This document shows positions 34,977 to 45,114 of a stretch of DNA of 64,000 nucleotides, piece after piece; positions within the stretch are counted from its first letter, which is position 1; every line of letters starts with the position of its first letter. Source of the DNA: Enoplolaimus lenunculus (taxonomy: Eukaryota > Nematoda > Enoplea > Enoplida > Thoracostomopsidae); the NCBI GenBank assembly GCA_030248215.1, contig JASANG010000424.1:434001-498000 (forward strand), written 5' to 3'. The notes below the pieces were generated by a model that saw only the letters and a program-made list of their open reading frames with translations, had not been told where the DNA came from and searched no databases. The position numbers were made by a program, and so were the translations under genes.

Positions 34977-35052
34977 CAAACACGAAAAACTAAAATGACC
35001 ATACTATGGTTAGGACAACACAATATTCCAATCATAAACATCAGGCTCCTAA

Positions 35053-35343
35053 ATGCAAAAGTGCCACCTACCGAACGACATTAAACGATCACAGCTAAAG
35101 CACAACGAAGCCAATATTAAATACACCGAAACAAACAACCGTCACAAAATGCTAGAAACACGAAAAAAATTAAGAGCCCTAATTTCGAAACCAGGGCCCT
35201 TTGCGGGTTACAAAATACTGAAAGGGTGCATAAAAGCAGCAGAAGTACGCCTGTCTGCCACACGTTTAAAACTTTACGACAGCATGACAGCTTTAAGCAG
35301 AGATCGGGGTAAAACCAAAACATCAGTGCATGCATTAGGGTAA
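35053..35343 (+). CDS. open frame of 96 codons, unknown
   Basis: A lysine-rich frame, ending SVHALG, with an even, purine-rich codon pattern. There is no leader, no known motif and no visible partner exon. It could be a transposon remnant. It ends about 500 bp downstream of the hnRNP K KH3 exon, on the opposite strand. Confidence 0.2.
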   Translation: MQKCHLPNDIKRSQLKHNEANIKYTETNNRHKMLETRKKLRALISKPGPFAGYKILKGCIKAAEVRLSATRLKLYDSMTALSRDRGKTKTSVHALG

Positions 35344-35863
35344 ATGCAAGTACGGTGCTCTTGTACATGAACATTTAAATGATATTCTGTCGTGGAGAAG
35401 CCGTAACAATATGTTTATCCGCTGAAAAATAATGAAACCGCAACATTAATACGCATGTAACCATCAGGCTTCAGAAATATCTGCAAATTTTCAAGGAGCA
35501 ATACCCAGTTGCGTCTCTATGTATTTGCGACCAGCGGCGCTAGAGCGGACACTGAAATGATATGAAACATAAAGAACAGTAAGATGTCTAGCCCTGCAGA
35601 CTCTGTTGAACCGACGTAATATACAAATTTTCCTAGACGCAGCTTACCATGAAAGTAACTATAGCGTGCTCATGACTGCTTTAACTTTTCAATCCATGGC
35701 ATGGTTAAATTAAGGGCCCACGATTTGCAAGCTATAGATACGTATTTATGTCCTTCCAAAAACGGAAACTAGACAATCTTTGCAACCCGAATCGAGAATT
35801 TTATCCGATTTGCGTACACGCATTAAAATGATTTTCCAACTTCGGCGTAAATTTTGCACTTAC

Positions 35864-38800
35864 CATTGCTGCAACAAAAACTGCGCGAGTTGAATTTGAT
35901 TTTCACTTCCGCTGATCGTAATAATGCGTTCATCGTTGCCGGTGGTTTCGGAATCGATTGAGATCTGTGCACCGCATTCGCTACGAATGCGTGCAATACG
36001 TTCGCCACCTTTGCCAATAATTGTGCCCGCCAAGTCATTCGGAATGGTTACTTGTGTCGTTTGAACTGGGCCACCGTCTGCTGGCGGAGGCATACCACCG
36101 CCCATAGGTCCGCCCTACAACGCCAACATTAGCAATAAAACGATTCATTTCGACATCGTAACTTTTTTAAATACAAAATTTCTATAGTTTAGACTACGAA
36201 TGTGTTCAAAAAATTAAAAATTAGTGGTGTCGACACTAAAATTATTTCCCGATGCCGATTTTTATACACGGCGCTTAAGGAACTGACAGAATTACTTATA
36301 TGGCATCGCTAGAAACGTGAAGATTCTCAACAGTATAAACGGTTACAGTCTTGTGAAAATAGTTGATTTCAATAACTTTTTAGACACAAATACAAGAGAT
36401 CTCACAGTTTCGTGATAAGACGCATTGAAATACGCCAGCAAGTAAAATTAAAAGCACTCCAACGCACTGCTAAGTGCAAAAATATCGGGAACTTTTTACA
36501 GTTCCGACGGTTGATACGTACTAAAAGTGCCGATATCACCGATGCCGATTAATCGGCATAAAACTAGCAAAAATTCAAGTTTCTACTTCCGATAAAGAAG
36601 GACGTTGACCCCGGGGCGTTTCTAATATCTTATGCAAACAATAAACAGTGAAGATATTCAGAATGAAAGAGCAGTTAATAACAATAGCCGCAATAATCAT
36701 CAAGCAATATAATATTTACATTAAGCCGAAAACGTACCATGCCACCCATCATGCCACCTCCACGAGGTCCACGCATTCCCATTGGTCCGCCGCGTCCAGG
36801 AAACCTAAAACAATCAACCGAGATACTCATAGTCGTCATAAACATAAGATACACATACATCATGGTGCAAACGGAATCCCGATAAATTTTTACTGGAATA
36901 AAAAATTCCGGCATTAAATGTTGGTCGGTGGAAATTAAGATATTTTACTAAAAATGATGATAAATTGAAATAGATTTCATTACGTAGTACAGTATACCAG
37001 TCGTAGTGGGACTACATGTATTGAGCGAAGCTCGATCACACGTAAGTAGTTAAGCTAATATACAAATTAGTTATTAGCTAACTATTCATTGCTTAGTTTT
37101 GGAGGTTTGTAAACGATTTATTCAGATTCCTCGCACTCAAAAACCCTTCAGTAACCCTAATAATTTGAGAAATTATTTAGAAAGCCATTATTTAGGCTTA
37201 CGCATCAACAAAGGAAATATGCAAATTTGCTATTAAGTAACTATTCGATAGTCGGTTTTGAAGGTTTGAAGACAGTTTATTCAGATTCCTCAATCCCAAA
37301 AAACCCATTATTGTTGAAATTAGATTGCTTGGAACCCTAATAATTAGTGAAATATTGCAAAAACGTCTAATTTAGACATCAATTATATGCAAATTATCTA
37401 TTAACTAACTGCTCAATTATCGGTTTTACAAGTTTGTAAACAGTCTATGCATATTCCTCGCATTCAAAAACCGTTTAATGCTGAAATTTGATTGCTTGTA
37501 ACTGTAATAATTAGTGAAATATTGTAGAAAGCACTAATTTAGGATCAATTAATTATGCAAATTAGCCTGTAGTTAATAAACGGCACAAAATTATAAAACC
37601 CCAATGCGAGGTTAACACCACAGGAATAATTGGCTTTCAAACAAAAAAGTTTATCAAAATCGATTCAGCCGTTCCAGAGATTCTTTTCGGAATGCATATC
37701 TCCAACTAGGGTGCAATTTTGATATTCACTTACATTCCACCACGACCCATACCGCCGCCGCCCATGGGTACACCGCCACGTCCGCCACCGCGGCCTCCAC
37801 CGCCACCCATTGGAAATCCACCACGGTCCGGTGTGTAGCCGCCATATTGATCGACGTACGACGGATCAAAATTTTCCGGGTCATACGGTTGCCAGTCACC
37901 TTTTGGTGGAGACTACAAAAAAGTGTTTATGTTAATTTGCGATCTGTGTGGTCGCAGCAAAATGTTTAAAAGCCGTTTCACGATAGTTGGATACGTACGT
38001 AAGCAGCACAACCGTAAATATTCGGCATCCGATACAAACGATTCCTTCAAAGCTTCCGCATCGACATGCCAATATACAACTTAGTGTATACATCAACAGC
38101 AGGGTGCAACCGGAATTACAATTTACCGGAACCGGAATTTAAAACAATTACCCAAAAACGGAACTGGAAAATACATGCCACCGAAAAATTCATTTTAATT
38201 TTCTTTTTGCAATAATATTGGTGAAATAACCCTTAGTTGGAGATAGGTATTCATTTTCGGTTTATTTTCGGCGTTTGTCAAGGTTTATATACTATACGAA
38301 TGAAATCTACAAACTTTTATCGTCATTATTTCGGAATTTTAATTCCAGTAAAAATTTACCGGAACAGGGAAGGTCAGAATTTGCCGGAATAGAAATTCCG
38401 GTTGCACCCTGATCAACAGCTTCTCACTCAGACGCTAATAAGCTTACCTCAACACAAATTTGTAATATTTTTTCAAGACATGTCAAAACGTCAGCTGTTT
38501 GCCCGCTGATGCGCACAACTCGCTCAGTCGAGTAAGGGCAGCGTTCGCTGAAAACTTTCACTTCCGCGTTTGTTTGCTAAAAAAGTTAAAAACTAGCAGA
38601 ATGCAAATGAAAAAATAAAAAAGTTTGCAACGACATTCCAGAAGCATACAAAATGATTGGTGCTCATACATAAATATAAACACTAGTGATAACATATCTT
38701 GGTCTGGTTCTGCAAATACCACAAATTTTAAAACATACAGTCTGCATATTACGTAGGTAATTACTAATTAAATTTATATTTGCACAAACGGAGGAATTCT

Positions 38801-41800
38801 CAGCGCAGCAAACATCACGATGCAAACGGATACCAAATAATCAATATCCCGTTGTGGCATTCTAAGTAAATAGGAATATATACCTCTCGCAGTTCTTTGA
38901 TTTTGCTTCCTCCGCGACCAATAACAGCACCTGCAATGCTCGCATGTACGATCATTCGCAACTCGCTGTTTTCGCCACCCAATCGTGCCTGATTAACCTG
39001 AAGCAATATTAGCTTAAAACAAAACAAACCAGGGAGTAAAAAGCAGGAAAGCGTAGTTTCGTTTAAGAACTAAACCTGAAGACCGACTGCAAACAAATCG
39101 AACTCGAGACTAAACTGAGGTTTCCCTTGAGTGCGAAGAAGGGCCAACACAATTAAGCTCAAAACTTCCGACGCCTCCCTTGGCTTGACCTCACCCACAC
39201 CATTTTCACCCCTCACCTTAAGCAAACAAAAATAATTTACATACTGCAGATGTGCAATATATAAGTTACGTACGAAACATGGTTCGCAAAGCATTACAAG
39301 GCCATACACTGAATCGGCTGACTGTCTCTGCCATCTAAATCCAAGCTACAATGAACGCAAAGCCCGATTTAAACACAAACACCGATTTCTGGGTACTACT
39401 AACTTCGTCCAACCGCTCCATTAAATCACGAACAACGTCAATCAACTTGTCGTGATCGGGACCGGTGATCGTCAAAATCCTAAAAACTGCGAATCATGAA
39501 CAGAAATATTGTAATAAACCATACCTATATATTATAATATTTTTTATATTCTTTTAATAAAACTTTATTACCCTTCTTTGTTGTCCATACAAAAATCTGA
39601 AACATAGGTATTGCCCACCACAGCAATAAGCAAAGGTACGTACTTTTGGACCAGGAACTAAAACCGACCAACTTTAAAATATATTTGATTTGCAGCACTC
39701 GACTCAGATGCCAAACGCTACACCAAACTATATACCTATAGTGCTACAAAAGTTAATGTGGTTTGGTTGGGAAGCTATGGCGAATTGTAAGCACTAACAA
39801 TGGAATTGGCAAGTATATATTGTCATCAAATGCTCACTATGATTGTGTTTAGTTGAAAAAGCTGGATTCTCATTTAGCGAAATAAAGTAAAACAGGGTTC
39901 AACTGGAACTCCGGTCCCGGGTTAAAATTGTATTTACCCGCATATGCGACCGAATATCAAGTTTCTTTTTTACTTTGCTCGAAAAACTGTCATTTGACTA
40001 TGTTTGAAAAACCGAACACCAAATTTTGTTTCATTTAAAGGAAAACGAGCAGTAAATACCTAACGAAAATAATTCCCTATTTCGGCTTATGTTCAGAGAA
40101 CAACATCTCTCTGTTCGAGATCCGGCTATATTACAATTCAGTTTCGGATGGAACCCTGAGTCCAGCATATACTCAATAATCCTAATATATTATATATACG
40201 AAATCACCAGACCAACCCACTTTGCTATTCAAACCCAAGCCCATTATTAACACTAATGCAATACCTATATATAACCCGGCATGAATATAACTAACGCGTA
40301 CCGGTCAGGACTATTACTGTCGGGGATACTAATTTGAACGCCTTGGAACTGAAGAAGTAACACAACAAGCGGTTACAGTATCCCAAAAAACATGTGGTAG
40401 TAATAATAGACCATGGGGCATTCAACACAATCAATTCGTTAAAGATTGTGTGATGCCCCCTTAATTGGCCGGGCCAGGTTGGTTTCAGTGCGATACCAGA
40501 GCCAGGCCATAATGATACCCAAGCGGTTGTCCAGATTCATCAAAATTCCGTGGTTTCGCGCGGTCATAACAGTGAGGTTTGGCCAATTGGTAGTGTGGTC
40601 GTGGTGGTAGTGGAGGAAGTATATGAAAACAAATTCCCACGGGTTAAACACATCAAAAATAAAAGATTGTACAAGTATCTGAATGTTTACGAACTACTTC
40701 TGTTGAACGTAGTTTTCTTACTGGTACTAATAACTCTATACTGTTCGTATTAAATGCAACTACTTAGTGTTATGGCTCATGTATTACAACAACAATCAAA
40801 ATACTTTTAAACCGGAGTGTACGGCGTACAGGTGCACAAAATCAATATTTCATCATAAGTTATACAATAGATAAAGACGAAACATGGCGGCCCAAAGGTA
40901 CCAACAATTGCTTTCAAAGATACTGTAAATGTTTTAATCTAAGTACGTAGATTTGTATACGTTGTCAACTATATACATTAAAGATAAAATAAAATTACCG
41001 CTTCTCTGATCCGCTTGATATTTTCCCCTCCCTTTCCAATAACAGCTCCGGCGGCCTAAAATGTTACACAGGTCGTAACAGAATACGTATATCAGTGTGC
41101 AAAGCCTGGATTGTATGTATCGGCAAGGTGGCACCGAATCCAGGATTTGACCGAATACGAATCCATTGCTAATTTGCCGAATCCCAAACCGAATCCTGCA
41201 TGTCGCAAATTTGAGATATATCTATAATTTGTTTCAGAATATCAATGCAATGCCAGCCTTATAACTTTTAATGCGTTAATATTATACGTCCCGACGTCAG
41301 TTCTGAGATTTCTCACCTGAAATAAAAATATTGATTTTTATAGCAAGGTATTTAAAAAATTTTATTGCTTAAAAACGAAAAATGTTGTCGAACACTGTTG
41401 GATTCGGCTTTTGGATTCGGCTTTTCCACAACCAAATCGGAATCCGAATCCGACCCTCAAATTTTTGCAGAATCCGAATCCGAACCTTTCTTGCCACCCT
41501 GTGTATCGGAACAGGAAAAGGAAACTTATACCGGAAAAGAAATTACAAACTTTGTAACTACCCGGATTTGCATATATTAATAGTATAAGTACGTAATATT
41601 TTACTTGCATAATGTCTGTTAGCTGGCAAACCGGGGCAGCGGCAAAGCAGCACAGTATTATACCGGAATAAAAACAGCAGATTTATATACGTATACCGGA
41701 ATCGAAACAGCAAGTTTATCAGGCTGCAACCGGAATTCCGATTACGATTCCGTTTCAAAACGAGTTCCGACTTCGATTCCGATTGCAAAATCAAGCGGAA

Positions 41801-42739
41801 TTTTGAAGTCAACAGACGCCCTAAATCAATTACACAATCTGAATCGAAACTCGTTTTGAATCGAAGCACATAGCAGCTTAGCCCAGGCCAAATTGCTATT
41901 ATATACCTATATACCAGGGTGCAACCAGAATACGCAATTTGCCGGAACCGGAATTTGAAAAAATTACTGAAAACGGAACCGGAAAATGAAAAATACATGA
42001 TATCGATCCATCTAATTTTTATCGTCATTTTTTAGAAAAACATCTTAATTTCCCCCGACCAAAATGTAAAACCGTAATGTTATTTCGCCACTCTCTGAAT
42101 TTACGCATACATATATTTAGGGATGTTTCAATAAATCGGCACCGGTAATAATCATCACTTTGCGCGACATTATCGGCATCGGTGCTGCGAGAAAATTAAC
42201 ACTAATGAGTTGGAATGCATTAATTTTACTTGTAGGCATGTATCAGTGTAGATTATGGAAATGTCTTCTTTAGCGTTTGGTAAAATCAATTGAAATGAAC
42301 CGTTCTCAAAAATTGTTTATGGCTAAATTTCAAGCCTTCAAATTTATAATGTAATGCAGTATCCTATCTGTAAGTTAAGCATCGTGTATTATAATTTGAA
42401 TCGGGATTCGATATATTTTCAAAATAAAAACTCGGCAACGACAAATTTTCAAAATAAGAATTTGGCAATAATTTTGGTATAAGCACGTACATCCCACAAA
42501 GGGAAACATTTGTTTTACAATAACCCGAGTGCAAACACTAAAGCAGCTGGTAAGTACATCCACTAACGAACAGAACAGATACTAATATATCAATATAAAA
42601 CCAACGGTTACAACTGCCGTCTCATTACAAACAACAATATGCACATCACCTTGCTGTGTATTAGAAGTTTGAGTTCGGGACCGTCAGATCTTTTCTTCTT
42701 CCCGCCAGATTGGAAGTTGTCAAAACGACGTTTCATCAT
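35864..42739 (-). CDS. hnrnpk: hnRNP K homologue, three KH domains
   Basis: Nine exons join in phase on the minus strand: 42739-42650, 41055-40999, 39642-39572, 39479-39404, 38997-38884, 38576-38448, 37912-37734, 36804-36738 and 36114-35864, giving 344 residues plus a missing short last exon. KH1 (about 22-95) has ELKLLIHSK and the loop GKGG. KH2 (about 109-177) has [19 protein letters not shown] and [26 protein letters not shown] follows, then a Gly-rich RGG/MGG stretch (about 200-275), then KH3 (about 278-344) with [19 protein letters not shown] and [10 protein letters not shown]. Order and linkers match animal hnRNP K, a poly(C)-binding nuclear protein of splicing and mRNA control. An in-frame TAA just upstream fixes the start. 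Exon 3 is the least certain: it makes the KH1 middle longer than usual. Introns hold hAT-like MITEs and a threefold tandem repeat. Confidence 0.93.
37066..37580. repeat. three tandem copies of about 170 bp in an hnRNP K intron
   Basis: Units start near 37066, 37236 and 37401 and share CAGATTCCTCGCACTCAAAA, TTAGTGAAATATTG and ATATGCAAATT. They are diverged from each other. Confidence 0.7.
38100..38411. mobile_element. family F hAT-like MITE with perfect 8-bp duplication
   Basis: CAGGGTGCAACCGGAATT and AATTCCGGTTGCACCCTG ends, flanked on both sides by ATCAACAG. It lies in an hnRNP K intron. Confidence 0.85.
41710..42040. mobile_element. family F fragments in hnRNP K intron 1
   Basis: GGCTGCAACCGGAATTCC near 41724 and CAGGGTGCAACCAGAATACG near 41928 are family F ends of two truncated copies. 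The long minus-strand frame across them is not a gene. Confidence 0.55.
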
Positions 42740-42940
42740 TTGCCTGGCTTGTTAATGAATAACACTGCTAAGCTGTGAATTAAAATAAATAAAATTTCCA
42801 GCACCTGTAAATCATAAAACATTCAAATGGTGCTATCAACCGCTCTGTTTTGACACTCACACGCCAAAACACGAATTTTTGACAAACGCAACACGCGATT
42901 CCGTGTTGTTCGTTCATGCCCCTTTTCAAGCAATTTTAGC
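42740..42940. promoter_or_regulatory. possible shared promoter between divergent genes
   Basis: Only 201 bp separate the hnRNP K start from the ATG of a candidate small gene read the other way. No repeat has entered this gap, unlike nearly all other non-coding sequence here. No core motif is clear. Confidence 0.35.
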
Positions 42941-43347
42941 ATGACACAGCGGAAGAACCTACACTCCTTTGAACCGACCACGACAACCCAAAAATCTGTT
43001 GTAGGCAACATGTCAGATGCGTATTTAGTAGCTACGAAAAGTATTATTTATTGCGCCGCAGTTGTCGGTAAATTACGTTGGGCCCGAACAAGATTTTGCC
43101 CGTTTGTCTCGTTATCGATTAAGGTACAATTTTCAGTTTTGAAAATTTACGCAACGGCAACTTTCACAATTTGAATTAGAGTACGGAACAGTTATTTCCG
43201 ACATAAGGATAAATAAGATAGTCAGATAGTCAGCCGCCTTGATTGCAGATTTGGTGTACGGCATTAACCTATAAACTGAATTCACTTCTCTCGCTGAGAC
43301 TCAAACTAAAGTTTTCGTTTCAGAAAAAATTCCATTATAAAAAATAA
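42941..43347 (+). CDS. candidate small membrane protein
   Basis: Exons 42941-43123 and 43324-43347 join in phase 0 (AAG before GTACAA; TTTCAG before AAA) for 68 residues. The N-terminus is polar (MTQRKNLHSFEPTTTTQKS), followed by a moderately hydrophobic segment (YLVATKSIIYCAAVVG) and a basic tail ending KKFHYKK. Without splicing the frame runs 77 codons. It is divergent from hnRNP K across a short repeat-free gap. Unrecognised; the opposite strand also has an open frame, but the hnRNP K start is fixed by an upstream stop. Confidence 0.35.
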
Positions 43348-43548
43348 TGTGTTTCAAATCAGTTAATGTTTATTTTAAATGTGGCTGTGGAATAAACGTA
43401 AAAAATCAAGCAAGACAAGGCGTTACCGTTAATATTTATTGAGCTTTTAACTTCTGACAATTAAATATGTGATTCAGAGCGGTTTTAATTGGTTAGCTGC
43501 TCACTGTTTGGACCTGGGCCATTGTTTGTAAAGACTAGTTACGGACTA

Positions 43549-43561
43549 ATATTATTATTAC

Positions 43562-43613
<52 letters not shown>
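43549..43613. repeat. TTA microsatellite
   Basis: About 20 ATT units with two early and one late substitution. Confidence 0.95.
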
Positions 43614-43615
<2 letters not shown>

Positions 43616-43667
43616 ACAAGACATTTATTGTTCCAAAATTATAGAAGTGCACACTGCATTTTAATCG

Positions 43668-43857
43668 CTAATGCCTTACGAATGGAGCTTGTCCAGTTGG
43701 TTTTATTATTATTTTTAATATTGCAATGCGAGGGTCGTATTGCAACAATTCACGTAATTGAAAGGCAGGTGTAAATATCATAGCTAGCAGGCTCTTATTG
43801 AAATTACAGAAACGTCTATGGAAGTATTGAATCGCAAATGTTTCAGTCAATTCCAGA
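43668..43857 (-). CDS. possible terminal exon cut by a MITE, unknown
   Basis: About 61 codons, with phrases such as IQYFHRRFCNFNKSLLAMIF and FQLRELLQYDPRIAILK, end at a TAG. The frame starts without an ATG, right at the duplication of a family N MITE (43858-44020). The look of the residues is coding-like, but I do not recognise the family. It may be a host exon or a transposon remnant. Confidence 0.3.
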
Positions 43858-44020
43858 CGGCCCCGTAGCCAAGGGTGGCCAGAGGGTGAGCTCAGCCCCC
43901 CTGGAAAATTTTGGTCCTTCCTAGAAAGTTTTCATTTGTGCTTGTAACTCATTGAAAACCCTTGAATGCCCCTCCTGAAAAAATTTTCCCCCCTAGTAAA
44001 GTGAGCTGGCTTCGGGCCTG
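43858..44020. mobile_element. family N hAT-like MITE with perfect 8-bp duplication
   Basis: CGGCCCCGTAGCCAAGG and CTGGCTTCGGGCCTG ends, flanked on both sides by ATTCCAGA. It interrupts an open frame. Confidence 0.75.
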
Positions 44021-44094
44021 ATTCCAGATTGTTCAACCTGGTTGTAAGCGGATATTTGTTTCCGGTTAAAATCGGTGTTGTCCGGTTTGTAAGC

Positions 44095-44300
44095 ATATAA
44101 GGCGTGCTTGTCCTTGTGCATATGCAATATATCTGCAATGCACATTGTGTTTGTGTACTATGCTTGCCGGCAGCATGCGATCGACATATAGTTCATGAAA
44201 GAAGCAGTTGGAGAAACAGGCTAGTTGGCGCAGTGGTAACAGCGTCTTCTTCACACCTGGAAGGTCGCTAGTTCGAAACCACCCGTAACATGCTGCAACC
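44095..44300 (+). repeat. tRNA-derived SINE-like unit (family I)
   Basis: Head GCGTGCTTGTCCTTGTGCAT and GTCGACATA-like word, then TTGGCGCAGTGG (A box) and CTAGTTCGAAACC (B box) at 44225 and 44268. Confidence 0.55.
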
Positions 44301-44335
44301 TGATATTAATTTGCCGAATGTAAGCCAGGGTGCAA

Positions 44336-44716
44336 CCGGAATTCCGGTTCCGGCAATTTTTCACCTTCCGGTTCCGGTTCCGGTAAATTTTTACCGGATT
44401 TAAAAATTCCGGTATTATAATTTGGCCGTTTTCTTAACTTTGCTAATTTTTAAGAATCTCTTTTGACAGCCACTTGTACTCCGAATATAAGCCATTGATG
44501 GTGGATTTCACTTCAGTCGATGATGAAAATCTAAAATACAACAAATAAAATAAATACCTATGTTCGACTAAGGTTATTTCACAAATAATAGAGCAAAAAA
44601 TAAGATTAAAATGAAATTTTTGGTGAAATGCATTTTTCATTCTCCGGTTCCGGTTCCGGTAAAATTTTCAAATTCCGGTTCCGGTTCCGGTAAATTGTAA
44701 TTCCGGTTGCACCCTG
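44336..44716. mobile_element. family F hAT-like MITE with perfect 8-bp duplication
   Basis: CAGGGTGCAACCGGAATTCC and GGTTGCACCCTG ends between two copies of ATGTAAGC. Confidence 0.85.
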
Positions 44717-45003
44717 ATGTAAGCATATGAGACATGCTTGTCCGCTATGTGCACATGCAATACAGTGCAGTGCACTGTATGTATGCTAGCTGGCAGCATC
44801 GGTCGACATATGGCGTAGTGCTATAGTGAGTGTTTGCGTAATTATTCGTAGGCAGACAGTTCGATCCCTGCGCTGGAGCACTGATCCAGTCGAAAATAGG
44901 ATGGACGGTCTAGGGATGACCTTGTAGAACATAAGGGCATGTAAGCATGGGACATACTTGTCCGTTATGTGCACATGCAATATAGTGTAGTGCACTGCTA
45001 TGT
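44717..45003 (+). repeat. two damaged family I units
   Basis: ACATGCTTGTCCGCTATG near 44733 and ACATACTTGTCCGTTATG near 44951 are heads of the SINE-like family; a tRNA-like stretch with CAGTTCGATCCCTGC is at 44856-44870. Confidence 0.5.
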
Positions 45004-45114
45004 AATCCAAACTTATTTTAACACATACACGTAGTGATGAAAATCATCATTATTATGAAATTGAACCGAAACAAAAATTTAGTCTCATTATTGTAATTAA
45101 AGACGTAATTTAAA

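Larger units (their letters stand above)
26802..35863. other. long repeat-rich intergenic region
   Basis: Seven family B copies, two with nested or damaged structure, together with family C, J and M elements, a degenerate tandem region (33290-33810) and a family N MITE. I saw only weak single-exon candidates (28138-28196, 32677-32895, 35053-35343), none with a partner exon. Confidence 0.5.

Noticed and set aside
41558-42028. 156-codon minus-strand frame
   Set aside because: It lies over family F MITE fragments inside an hnRNP K intron; residues reflect the CCGGAATT repeat words.
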